64,000 nt of DNA from Lithospermum erythrorhizon. Lineage: Eukaryota; Streptophyta; Magnoliopsida; Boraginales; Boraginaceae. Below, piece by piece: positions 23,501 to 34,066 of this stretch (the stretch's first letter is position 1; each line of letters starts with the position of its first letter). The position numbers and the translations under genes are program-made. The notes beneath the pieces were generated by a model. It saw only the letters and a list, made by a program, of their open reading frames with translations. It searched no databases and had not been told where the DNA came from. Location of the stretch: positions 186,001 to 250,000 of the forward strand of contig JADFUC010000961.1 of assembly GCA_019722365.1 (NCBI GenBank), read 5' to 3'.

Positions 23501-25127
23501 AATCTGATAACTTACAAGTTACAACAATGCATAACAAATAGAGTAGATGAAGACAAAAAAGAGAACAAAATCCATATGTCATGTAATTTAACCATGATTA
23601 AAAATTGAGTGCTTAAGGGAATTGGGAGCTGAGACAAATCAAGGATATTTCAAAATGATACATTACAAAGAACACAACATATAACACAGTAAGATTCCTC
23701 CAAGATTAAAAACATGCATGTATTGACATAAATATTTCAAGAAATTTCGTAAGACATTAGAACTAAATAAATAAAAATATATGAAAGAAAAAGAAGACAA
23801 ACTCATCTTAGATCTTACCTCCGTCCTGTATCGGGTATCGGGTGGCGGAACCTTCAGCTGAGTCTTCCAATCTTGTGAACTATGGGAAAGCCACAATTTG
23901 ACAAGTCAAAAAGGAAATTAGAGAGAGAAAATAAGTTAGGAATCACAGTATAAAACCATGAAGTATCTAGCATATAAACTCCATATAACTAATTCACAAT
24001 TCAAATAGTCAAAAAGGAAATTAGAGAGATAAAATAGTTAACAATTACAATATAAAACCATGCTAGCCCATCCAAATATTATTGACAAAGTACATCAATA
24101 TTTGAACTAGTTAGGGGGTTGGTGACAACTTGCTAGTTGAGCTACCCTAGTTGGTAATAAACCTAAAAAGAAAATGATTTGTTGTAAGGTTAGCTACCCA
24201 AAGAAATCTAGGAGATACAGAGAAATAAACTCATTCCAATTCTAATCCCACTTTCAATTCAGTCGCCCTATATTTATCTTCTCGCCCATCTTTTAGATGG
24301 TTTCATGCTCTTCCACAATTTTTTCATAACACCATTCTCCTGAGGTTCTTGAAATCTAATACAAAAAAAATTGCAGCAAGTATATCCTACATCCTTCTTT
24401 GTTTTCTCTTCCACTCGACCTCTAAACCCGAGAATCAACATCATTGAACACCTTACCATAGAAACACCACAACAACGACAATTGCAAACAGACAAAGCAA
24501 GCATCATGAACTGAGATACACAGAAGATATACAATACACATCCTAAAAAAATGTCTAGTTTGATTTTCAATAGTCAAACTTAACAAACTTTTGGAGGTTT
24601 AATTGACCACCATAACTTCAATTTAAATCGAAATTATCACGTTAATAGTGATGTCCATTGATATATTTTTCACCCAACGTTATACACCATACATAAAAAT
24701 ACTCGAGCTCAAAATCCAAAAAGTCAACCATCAAAATTCGAAACAGAACAATCATTTAGTTATAAATGTACCACTAAACATAAACAAGAATCTAAATTAG
24801 GAGAAAAAAACAACAACCCCACCTCGAATCAACGCCTTCGGGCTGTACCCTCTTCTCGATCTTATCCACCGCGTTATCTGAACCCAACTGATTCCTCTTA
24901 AGCCACTGCTGCTGCATGTTGTACTGATTGCTTTGGTTGTTGTACTGACTGCTTTGGTTATTGTACCGATTGCTTTGATTATTGTACTGACTGCTTTGGT
25001 TGTTGTACATTTGATTCCTTTGTGGGTATTGCTGGTAAGGACCACCCGGGTTGTTCTGCGCCGCCGCACCACCACCTCCGCCTGAGGCGGCGATTCCCGG
25101 CGGCGGATACCTCGCTCTTGAATTCAT
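20568..25127 (-). CDS. RH8: DEAD-box RNA helicase, DDX6/Dhh1 type (RH6/RH8/RH12-like), 3'-truncated
   Basis: Exons (5' to 3'): 25127-24823, 23879-23819, 23126-22892, 22346-22108, 21772-21521, 21446-21266 and 20674-20568, all in phase, giving 459 aa. Family members act in P-bodies in mRNA decapping and translational repression. A Gln/Asn-rich N-terminus with YNNQS repeats precedes the Q motif (PSPIQ, 153-157), motif I AKNGTGKT (174-181), Ia [18 protein letters not shown] (279-282), III SAT (310-312), IV IIFCNS and V TRGID. Homology stops after FPKNS (residue 448). Eleven unrelated residues and a stop follow, so motif VI (HRxGRxGR) and the C-terminus, about 50 residues, are absent and were not found downstream. 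Known motif VI function implies loss of ATP hydrolysis, so this is probably a pseudogene or a broken allele. RH6, RH8 and RH12 cannot be separated. Confidence 0.85.
20792..20850 (-). mobile_element. Degenerate TS-SINE-like fragment
   Basis: In helicase intron 6 the minus strand reads ggggtaaggttgcatacaat, like the conserved GGGTAAGGCTGCGTACAAT segment I recall from the Solanaceae TS SINE. Only this part is clear. Confidence 0.45.
23349..23453. repeat. 53-bp tandem duplication in helicase intron 2
   Basis: Two units beginning cactcacttcatggcaggta start at 23349 and 23402 and share attattgaacaMattcggccc. They are almost identical, hence recent. Confidence 0.85.
24917..25008 (-). repeat. 21-bp coding minisatellite (YNNQS(S/N)(Q/R) repeats)
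   Basis: Four consecutive 21-bp units in helicase exon 1, each coding for seven residues of the form YNNQSSQ or YNNQSNR. The units differ by a few bases. The encoded Gln/Asn/Tyr-rich repeat lies in the disordered N-terminus. Confidence 0.9.
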
Positions 25128-27151
25128 CGCCGGAAAATCAATAAATCAACTACTCTATATAGCTAATTAAAGCTCAAGAAACCGAATTATATATACACAA
25201 AATCACGAATTTAGGTAACTGGACAAACAATTTGGGACAAAGATTGGAGCAAAATTGGTGGATAATTAAAAATGTCACCTATTTTGTGTGAAAATGGTAG
25301 TTTATTAAGGCTTTTGTATTGAAAAAGTTGTGAAGATTAAGTCAAGTGGACATCATTTTGGGACAAATGGGTTTGTTGATTTGGAGAAATTGTGAAAATT
25401 GGAGGAGATTTGGGGAAGTGTCGATCTACCTAGGGCTTCAACAAGTAGTATGGGAATTTGCAGTTTAGTCCATTGCTTTTTGGTTTCTTATAACACTGGC
25501 ATCATCATTTTATGGTATTTTGTAACGAAACTCCTAGCCTCTACTCCATGTAGAAAATTGTTTTGGATAAATCGAGGTTAATATCTTCGTTTGGATTGTA
25601 AAAAATTATTTTAATGAATTTAACTAGATTCACCTAGTATAGGCTGTATTCTTCAATTTAAAATCATTCCCCCTCAAAACGGTGAATAATATATTCACCT
25701 CAATAAGGTTAATATTATCCAAACAATAATTCAATGCATTCTACTTGATTCACCTCATTCTCCTTTCTTGGGTTAATTTTAATGGTTCATTTGTTTTGGG
25801 ATAAATATAGGTGAATGTAGGTTAATATTACCATTCACCTTATTTGGATACCAAAATTATATTTTAAATAGATTAATCTAGGTTAATGTAGGTTAATAGT
25901 TTCACCCCCAATTCATACGCCCTCAAATCTTGGTAATAAGAGGTGAATGACATTTTAATAGTTTCAAATAATATTTTAATAATTTCACCTATATTCACCT
26001 AAAGAAAGATAATGGTATCCAAATAATATTTTAATAATTTCACCTATATTCTCTAACCTAACTTAACTATTAAGTTTTATCCCCACCTAAATTCACCCCA
26101 ATCCAAACATACTCATATGGTCAATTTGTTTTGGGGGTAAATCGAGGTTAATATCTTCGTTTAGGGTTCTAAAAAATTGTTTCAATGAATTTACCTAGTT
26201 TAGGCTACAGTCTTCAACTTAAAATTATTTATCCTCAAAACGGAGAATAAAGTATTCACCTCGGCAAAGCTAATATTATCCAAACAACAATTTAATGCAT
26301 TCAACTTGATTCAGCTCGATTCTCCTTTCTTGGGTTAATTTTAAAAGATTATCTTACCATTGATTCACCTCAATCCAAACATACCAATAAGGAGTTATGT
26401 GTTAAATTGAAAAGATTTGTTGGGTTCTACTCATACGATTATACGACCAATATGCATCTTATGCAAGAATCACAACTTATAAGAGTTCAACGTCATGCGT
26501 GCTTGACCTGCATCAATTATGAGATGATCCATTAGAAGTCTTTCAGTGAAGACAAAACGTGTTGAAATAATTGTGATGATCTATAAGTCCGAAACATCAA
26601 ATCCAATAATGTCCCGATTATGAATTATGAATTATGAATTCAACCTTATAAAATCCAATTATAAATACACTCAATTTTTAATGCCGGGATCCAATATACA
26701 CACACCCAAATAGTGTTTTTTTAGCATTGAAATGACTATTTTACCTCTGGACATTATTTCTGTAACTACTCCACTTACAACTAGGGGGTAAACTAGTCAT
26801 TTCATGCCCAAACACTTACTGTTTTGGTGTGTGTATAACAGTTATATTCCGTATAACATATCTCTAGCCCCATAGCTTTTTACATGTGCCTCCTTCCTCC
26901 CTTGTCTCAATTGCTTCAACCAAATACCAGTCAAACAAGAACAACTATTTCTGACTCTTCTCTGACTACATATTTCCTTTCATCCATCTACTTCGATTAT
27001 TGTATATATTCAAAGAATCAAATTATCAAAAACCCAAATGCAATCATTTGTTCATATCCCCTACAAAAAGCTAAAAATCACATACAAAAATCTCCAATAA
27101 AAGTCAAGCATAGGTTTGAGAATCAAGATTTCTCAGTCTCTTAGCCGAAAA
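25128..27151. other. Divergent intergenic region between helicase and FolD, with two 210-bp direct repeats
   Basis: Shared 5' flank of two divergent genes. A block at about 25568-25780 recurs at about 26140-26344. Both start taaatcgaggttaatatctt and pass through cctcaaaacgg, taatattatccaaacaa and gattctcctttcttgggtta-type segments. The DNA between them is rich in aggtgaatgtaggttaat motifs in both orientations. No ORF is supported. Confidence 0.65.
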
Positions 27152-30098
27152 ATGGCAACTTTATCATCACCATCATCATCAATATCAATGAAAATGCATT
27201 TTTCATCATCTTCATATATAGCTTGTAGTTCACAAGCTAGTCTTATTCCATTCAGTAAAATTCAGCTTTTTGGAGGGTCCAGTAGCTTCAACTGCCTGAA
27301 ATACCAAGTTGGTCACCCTCAAAATCCAATCTTTTCAAGAATTGGGTATGTTGGTAATGCATTTTTTACTACTAAGGTTGCTGCAAATTTGTCCTCTTCA
27401 GTTGCTGTTCAAGGTGAGAACTGTAATATCAATTCATTGATAAGTTCCTTTGATATTTGTTCATGTAATAAATTAGTTAAAAGTAAAAAAAATGGACCAT
27501 ATTTTAATGTTGGAGGGAGTAACTTCAATTGATCAATAAAGTTGTATACCTTGAGCAAGTGCTGATTCTATTTTAGTTGTTTTATTGTATATAAATACTA
27601 TTTCCATGTCCTATCTAGTCAAAGATCTATGGCTCGTTGATACGTTGATATAATGGAATAAATCGAAATGGCTCATTACACATTGCCATGTCGGGTCAAC
27701 TAAAAAACAGCATCCATGTTATTATAGGGGTAAGGTTAATACAATCCGACCCCCACCCCCCAAGGTTTAGGCAGGAGCCTATTTAGAGGCAACGGATGCA
27801 TGCTATCGTATGGTTGTGAATTGTATATTTAGAGGAAATGCGTGCAGATTCTGAAACCATTCGTTTCTTTTCTTTTCCTCATGTCTTTTTCATCTAAAGA
27901 TGTTTCCAGTAAATACTTCCTCAAATTTTGTGGTTGGTTTAATCTCAGCTGCCATGGATGTTCCGGCAAAGATTATTGATGGTAAAGCAACTGCAAAAGA
28001 TGTCAGAGATGAAATTGCTGCTGAAATATCCAGAATGAAAGATGCAATAGGTATTGTTCCCGGGCTTGCTGTTATTTTAGTGGGAGATAGGAAGGATTCA
28101 GCCACCTATGTGCGCAACAAGAAAAAAGCTTGTGAATCTGTAGGCATCAATTCATATGAAGTGAATCTGCCTGAAAGTGCAACAGAGGAAGAAGTACTAA
28201 AGTTTATCTCAGACTTCAATGACGACCCTGCAGTTCATGGGATCCTTGTTCAGTTGCCTCTACCTTGTGTATGTCTCCCAATTCTTTTTTACTGATTGAA
28301 CTAATATACTCTATAATCTTCAGTATAAGTATCCTATTTTTTTTCTTTCAAAATATAATGGTTGTTCATAAGTGTTAGGTGACTCTCGAATATGTACCCA
28401 TATGTAGTGAATTATCCTCGTCAAGAAGTAAAACTTGCGTGAACCCAATTGTTCCCAAAGTTTAATCAGCTTAGATGAGTCTTTTGTGGTGCATATTAAA
28501 TCTGACCGATGCTCAAAGGTTGTTTCCGTCATCATCTCTAGCCAACTAGTCGACGAGTGAGCTAACGATGAGCTGAAGTCTAGCTAGTTTATCAACCAGG
28601 TGAGATAACATGCCGGGTCTCGCGAGTCTTGTAATTGGTTATCTGACTTAATGCTAATACTATGGGTTGGTTAATTTTTCGACCACAGGGTATCAAACGA
28701 GTGAGCCGGCTACTTCAAGCCAATTATCGAGTTGACATGTTACCGGCTCACTGCAAAATTAAGAACACCCGAGTGCAATATCTTATATTGTTCTAGAAAA
28801 TATGATAATATAGATAGGGTACCTAAATTTTTTGTAGATTTCATGTGCTGCAATTTGACTTGAAAGTATTGACACCATTCATGTAGTAATGCACTAGAAA
28901 ATCATTTAATCTCTTATTCTGGCATTATAAAGTATACTGATGTATTAACTCTCTTTTTTATTTGTACCAGCATATGAATGAGCAGAACATCTTAAATGCT
29001 GTCAGCATAGAGAAAGATGTGGATGGATTTCACCCATTAAATATTGGACGTCTTGCCATGCGAGGCAGAGAACCATTGTTTGTTTCATGCACACCTAAAG
29101 GATGCATTGAGTTGTTGCATAGATACAATGTTGAGATCAAAGGGACGCGGGCTGTTGTTATTGGCAGGAGTAATATTGTTGGAACTCCTGCAGCCCTATT
29201 GCTTCAAGTAATGTTGTAGCAGTACCTGACACTTGTCACACTTCAATATGCTAATCTTTTTTGTGAAATCTTATGGTTTATAATCTTCTATCAGAGAGAA
29301 GATGCCACGGTCAGTACAGTTCATTCCAGAACAAAGAATCCTGAGGAAATAACAAGACAAGCTGACATCATAATTGCAGCCGTGGGGAAACCAAACATGG
29401 TCAGGGGTAGCTGGATCAAACCTGGGGCAGTCATCATTGATGTCGGGATTAATCCAGTTGAGGTCAGAGAATGGTCCATCATGTTGTCATTTTCCTCTAT
29501 AGAATTTTCTCTCATTAGCTCATTACACTAGGTGTGCTTCTTATCTATTGTGGAGTAGTAGATAGTGTTTGCACTTCACTCTTGGGTCAATTCGGAAACA
29601 GTCCCCCCGCCTGTTATCACACGGGTAAGGTTGCGTACTATCGGAGCCCCTAATCTCGCTTAGGCGGCAGTCTCTTCGGAGGCATTGAAGCATGTTGATG
29701 TAGTTGTCCTCACACCACTAAACCCACACCTCCTCCTTTTTGTGGGAAAGATACCCTGCCGTAAATAGCATGTATTTACTATAACAAAACTCACAAGAGT
29801 GTGTTTGCATATGATTTCATTGGCGGATCCTTTAAGGTGGCTTTCTAAGATATGAAGCCCAATCAACCTACAATCTTCTTTAATATTTCTATCGATTGAC
29901 TAAGTTTATTTGTTTACCATTTGGCAGGATGCTGATAGCCCTCGAGGTTATCGGCTGGTTGGTGACGTGTGTTTTGACGAGGCTAGCAAAGTTGCATCAG
30001 CGATCACTCCTGTTCCTGGCGGCGTTGGCCCTATGACTATTGCAATGCTCCTCTCAAATACACTTGCATCTGCAAAGAGAGCTCATAATTTCAAATGA
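27152..30098 (+). CDS. FOLD4: Plastid bifunctional methylene-THF dehydrogenase/cyclohydrolase (FolD4-like)
   Basis: Five exons, 27152-27413, 27949-28268, 28971-29207, 29295-29462 and 29928-30098, are in phase and give 385 aa. The enzyme interconverts 5,10-methylene-, methenyl- and 10-formyl-tetrahydrofolate with NADP. The first ~90 residues are Ser-rich, poor in acidic residues and otherwise unconserved, as a chloroplast transit peptide should be. The catalytic domain starts near AKIIDGKA. Signatures present are the active-site Lys in [20 protein letters not shown], the NAD(P)-binding VIGRSNIVG(T)P and the C-terminal [16 protein letters not shown]. Arabidopsis FOLD4 has MPAA where this protein reads TPAA. 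The start ATG follows a leader of some 100 bp and the transit peptide fits it. Introns 1 and 4 contain SINE-like scraps. The gene looks functional. Confidence 0.94.
27715..27790 (+). mobile_element. Degenerate TS-SINE-like fragment in FolD intron 1
   Basis: Reads ggggtaaggttaatacaat, then a C-rich run, then ggcaggagcctattt. This is the order GGGTAAGG..ACAAT, CCCC, GCGGGAGCTTAGTGC that I recall from the TS SINE 3' half. Confidence 0.5.
29610..29700 (+). mobile_element. Degenerate TS-SINE-like fragment in FolD intron 4
   Basis: cgggtaaggttgcgtactat, then gcccctaatctcgcttaggc, resembles the same SINE segment as in intron 1. No A/B boxes or flanking duplication could be made out. Confidence 0.45.
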
Positions 30099-30914
30099 GA
30101 GGATATAGTTCTCATTCCCCAACCAGGTTTAGATAGTTCTCAGATTCAAAGTAGCTCATACTGAATTCAATCTCATCAATTTTTGTCATTGGTAACATTA
30201 TGATTTGTCAGATGAGAGAGACTAGTCTTCCTTGAGAACTAGTAACTTGTATAACCTCTTCATCATGTGTTGTCCGAGTTCGACACATGATACTCTAATA
30301 AATTTAAATTTATTTCATTGGGTTTGTTGTTAAAATATTTTTCTTAATATTATTTTCTCTCAATTTTCCTAATACACAACAACATGTCACAATCTTCTAA
30401 ATAGGCTTCTACCTAGACATCACAACGATCCATTTGCATGAGCATAGCTTTATCAATTGAGCTATATTACCCGGGTAAGGGGGGCGGATTGTTTGCATCC
30501 TTACCATTATGATAACAGGAAAATTATTTCCGAGTTGGTCCAAGATAAATTGTAAAGATTATCTACTACTTCAAAAATATAAGCAGCGTAGGTAGTGTTA
30601 TGAACAGTTTTTCCTAATATATTAAAAAATTATTCATAGTCAATTAAGATCAATTGCAGGGAGTTTATCAATCTGTAAATTCTAAGTTAAATTAATTATG
30701 CCGGGCTATGTATCTCTCAGTTTCTTCATTTTCCTATTCCAGCACCTAACATAATGTTGGAGGCTTCTATGGGCTACCCAACTTGCTGCTACTGCTCTAT
30801 TCATCTTCATCAATAATGGCGTCCATGCTGTATTATGTAAAATAGTGGCCGAAAACATTCATTTTTTTCGATTTTTGTAGGTAATAAGAACGATTATGAT
30901 TCGTAGTTTTTATT
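30099..30914. other. Intergenic, no gene seen
   Basis: 3' UTR of FolD followed by ordinary AT-rich DNA. A piece near 30475 (gggtaaggggggcgg..) is another weak SINE-like scrap. Confidence 0.5.
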
Positions 30915-30946
30915 GCACGGTCCATCTTGTGACCGTGCTATATATC
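30915..30946 (+). promoter_or_regulatory. TATA box abutting an 8-bp hairpin, upstream of the BAHD pseudogene
   Basis: gcacggtc (30915-30922) and gaccgtgc (30931-30938) are perfect inverted arms around an 8-nt loop. TATATAT follows at once, about 60 bp before the ATG at 31003. It is placed as a plant core promoter would be; function is inferred. Confidence 0.4.
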
Positions 30947-31002
30947 CATACCTTGATCTTATTCTGTTTACATAGGATTTGAGGGGTTTTTTCATTGGAA
31001 TA

Positions 31003-32045
31003 ATGTTACTCTCTGCGTCATGTTCTCTTAAATTTACTGTCACAAGAAAGAACATTGAGTTGGTTCGCCCAGCAAAACCAACACCCCATGAATGCAAACT
31101 CCTCTCTGACATTGATGATCAAGAATCCCTTTGGATTCACCTCCCTACGATTCAATTCTACCGTCGTCGTGACCCCTCCTTGGAAAGGAAAGATCCTGTG
31201 AAAGTCATCAGGGATTCGCTCGCACAGGTGCTAGTTTTCTACTACCCCCTAGCTGGGAGGCTCCGCGAGCTTCCTGGACGGAAACTAATGGTTGAATGTA
31301 CAGGGGAGGGGGTGTTGTTCATTGAAGCTGATGCTTATGTTAAGCTTGAAGAGGTTGGGGAGGATGGTATTCATCCTCCATATATTCCTTGTTTGGATCA
31401 GTTAATTTATGATGTTCCTGGCTCTTCTGGCATAGTAAACTCCCCTTTGATGTTGATACAGGTATAGATTATTCATCAATAATTATGTCCGTCATGCGTA
31501 AGTATCGCGCCAAAATACGAAATATTTAATTGATTAAATTGTATTATTATTGCAGGTAACTCGTCTTATTTGTGGTGGTTTCATCCTTGCCATACGATTC
31601 AATCACACAATACTTGATGGATTCGGCTTATTACAATTCATTACTGCCACGAGCGAAATCGCAAGAGGCACAATTGCCCCCTCGGTTCTCCCTGTATGGC
31701 AAAGGGTGCACAGCTTGAGGTGCGTTTTCTTTGCCTTGTCCGTCCTAGAATGAGTCCTTACAGAAATTCTTTCGTGAAGTAGTTGGAAAGAACGTAGGTT
31801 TTGCTGCTGAGCTCGTATCAACCATAAAGTCAAGAGTAACTACTGAGTACGTCAATCAGCCATAATCCTGTATGCGGTTTCTGATAAATAGAATGTGGAT
31901 TTTGGATGGGGGAAGGAGTAGTATGCTGGTGTTGCTTGCATTGATGGTGTCCCAAGTGATATGAGTTTTTACATTCCATTTAAGAGAAGAATAGTGTTAA
32001 TGGTGGAAAAGGGGTTTTGGTTCCTATTTGAGAACAACTTGGGAT
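31003..32045 (+). pseudogene. BAHD acyltransferase pseudogene (benzyl-alcohol/methanol acyltransferase type)
   Basis: Exon 1 (31003-31461) and the start of exon 2 (from 31556) are intact and strongly BAHD-like: PAKPTPHE near the N-terminus, [23 protein letters not shown], the substrate-pocket LIQVTRL and the catalytic HxxxD as HTILD. After PVWQR (about 31713) the frame runs into a stop. About 150 residues of the normal centre are missing before similarity resumes near 31780 (VGFAAELV..IKSRVTTEYV). The structural DFGWG motif follows at about 31895, then an in-frame TAG after WGKE and FYIPFK at the end. BAHD enzymes acylate alcohols or amines from CoA thioesters in the cytosol. The remembered closest family is alcohol acyltransferase AAT/BEBT. 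It cannot make a full enzyme. Confidence 0.88.
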
Positions 32046-32378
32046 GATGTTGAATAATGGTGACAAATTTGATACCGGAAGTAATGGGTCTGTTAGGTCT
32101 GCACTATAAGATAAAAATTGAAGCTACATGTTCAAAGAAATGTGTCCTACTCCTATAGCTATTAGATAATAACAAAAGAGATTTTGCATTAAGAGACTAT
32201 TCGAGTTTTATCATGACATTATAATTATGGTTTTTTTGAAGGTGGATGGATCCTTTTTCTCCCTAAAAATCCTCCGTCGAACCGACGATCTCTAAGTTTT
32301 TTGGAGTCCCTTAACCACTATGTATATATAACATTGCGACTATTGTTAAAGTGGTAATATGCACATCATTATTGAATA

Positions 32379-32961
32379 CAGTAAAAACTCTATAAATTAA
32401 TACTTGATAAACTAATAAACTCTATAGAATAATAAATTTGTCCGGTCTCGACTTGGGCCAGTTAAGAAATTTTCAAAAATTGATAAAATAGTAGGATAAT
32501 ATTTTTTTCGGAAAATCCTTTTATACTATAATCCCAAGAAAATCATAAATTAATAATTCTAAAAAATTGAAAAAATAATTATTACAACTTAATGAAAATA
32601 TAACTCTATAAGAATGAGAGATTAATATAAATATTGTATTGAATTAAACTTATGATATGAATAAACTAACTCTATATTTATAATTTACGGTGTGAAATAC
32701 TTATGATAATAATATTCCCAGTAATTCTTATAACTATATGAAAATAATTATCTTATTTTTATTATGTACATATTCTCTTATTCGATATTTTACGAATCTT
32801 TCGGATCGTCTCGATAAATTCAAAAGCTATTAAATGTACATGTCTTCATGTTAAAAACTCTTTAAAATTAATAAATTATTAGCAATTTATCTATAAATTA
32901 ACTCTCTAGAATAATAAATTTAAGTATGTCCCAACACTATTAATTTATAGAGTTTTTACTG
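32379..32961. mobile_element. Emigrant-like (pogo-related Tc1/mariner) non-autonomous element
   Basis: The ends CAGTAAAAACTCTATAAATT (32379 on) and its complement AATTTATAGAGTTTTTACTG (to 32961) are perfect inverted repeats over at least 20 bp. A TA duplication lies at 32377-32378 and 32962-32963. CAGT ends with a TA target, and similarity to the CAGTAAAACCTCTATAAATTAA-type ends I recall for Arabidopsis Emigrant/Lemi1, point to the pogo group. The 583-bp interior is AT-rich with further inverted subrepeats (ctctatagaataataaattt near both ends) and has no ORF. Confidence 0.85.
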
Positions 32962-32963
32962 TA

Positions 32964-33983
32964 ATAAGATTTTGCATAATAACCTCACCCGAACCCGATT
33001 ATTTTTTAACGCATCGACCCATGTTCATAGAAACGTTTCAATAAGAAAATAAAATAGATCCCGTGTCACATTTCATGTCCTCATGCATGTCACATTAATG
33101 ATATTATAACAAGTGTCTAATTTAATATAATTTAAGTAAAAATAGGGCGTCTACTTCTGTAGAAATATTTTAATATTTTGTAGCATATATATCTTGTGGC
33201 ATGGGTAGTATCATGTTACAAGTAATCTCATGCCATTGCATACTCCCTCCTCAAGTCCTCATGTCCAGTTTTGTGCCATGCTTTTTTATATATTTGTATG
33301 TCATCTATAGTGTAATTATACAATTAATTTTTTATTATGTCCACAAAATAAGATGAGCAATTAAATAAGTGTCAGGCATTCTTGACGGAAATTAATTCTG
33401 AGGGTGGGCCAGGAATACAAATGAAAAATTATATTTTTAAATTAAGGTGGACCAAATAATATAGATTTACAAAGTTATAATAAAATATGTAATATCCATA
33501 TATTATTTTTCTAAAAATTTAAAGACAAAATTAACATTTTAAAAATAAAAATCAAGTGAATCAAGACCTACTATCACCCACACATAACTCCGCCTGTGTG
33601 AGACACATGAGATGCATATGGACACCAAAGCCAAAGACATAGAATGAATGGACGATGATATACTCTGCATAATAAACACTCTTTTGGTGCATTTAACTTT
33701 ATCATAGTATACATGAGAAATTAATTATTACATTCTTAAAAAATTATCACATTTTGATTTTAACGAGTTATTTTTTTTTTAATTTTAAACTTAAAAATTT
33801 GTTATATATTTATTTTTAAAAATATCGATATATAATTTCAACGTAATTCTTATTGAATTGATAATTTTAATTTAAAATAAAAATTTTGAATGTCAATAAA
33901 TATACGAAAATAATGAAAATCCACAAAAAGAATATTCCCTTTTGGTTCTCCAAATCTACTAGGGTTTTTATCGCACACAGCTT
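32964..33983. other. Intergenic upstream of NDPK1
   Basis: AT-rich with no coding signal. A single CTCCCTCCTCAAGTCCTCA motif at 33243 lacks a partner end. Confidence 0.5.
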
Positions 33984-33991
33984 TATATAAA
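33984..33991 (+). promoter_or_regulatory. TATA box of the NDPK1 gene
   Basis: TATATAAA lies about 80 bp before the ATG at 34067, so transcription would start near 34015-34020 and give a leader of about 50 nt. Confidence 0.6.
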
Positions 33992-34066
33992 GCACTCAGT
34001 CTCATTTTGCAACTGCTCAATTTCAATAATAATATTACTAGAAAATCTTGAAAATTAAACTGAAAA

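Noticed and set aside
24797..25075. 92-codon frame in exon 1 of the helicase on the same strand
   Set aside because: Thr/Ile-rich shadow of the YNNQS repeats in another frame.
33243..33262. CTCCCTCC-type motif suggesting another Stowaway MITE
   Set aside because: No inverted partner end within several hundred bases. The same holds for the motifs at 14413 and 49250.
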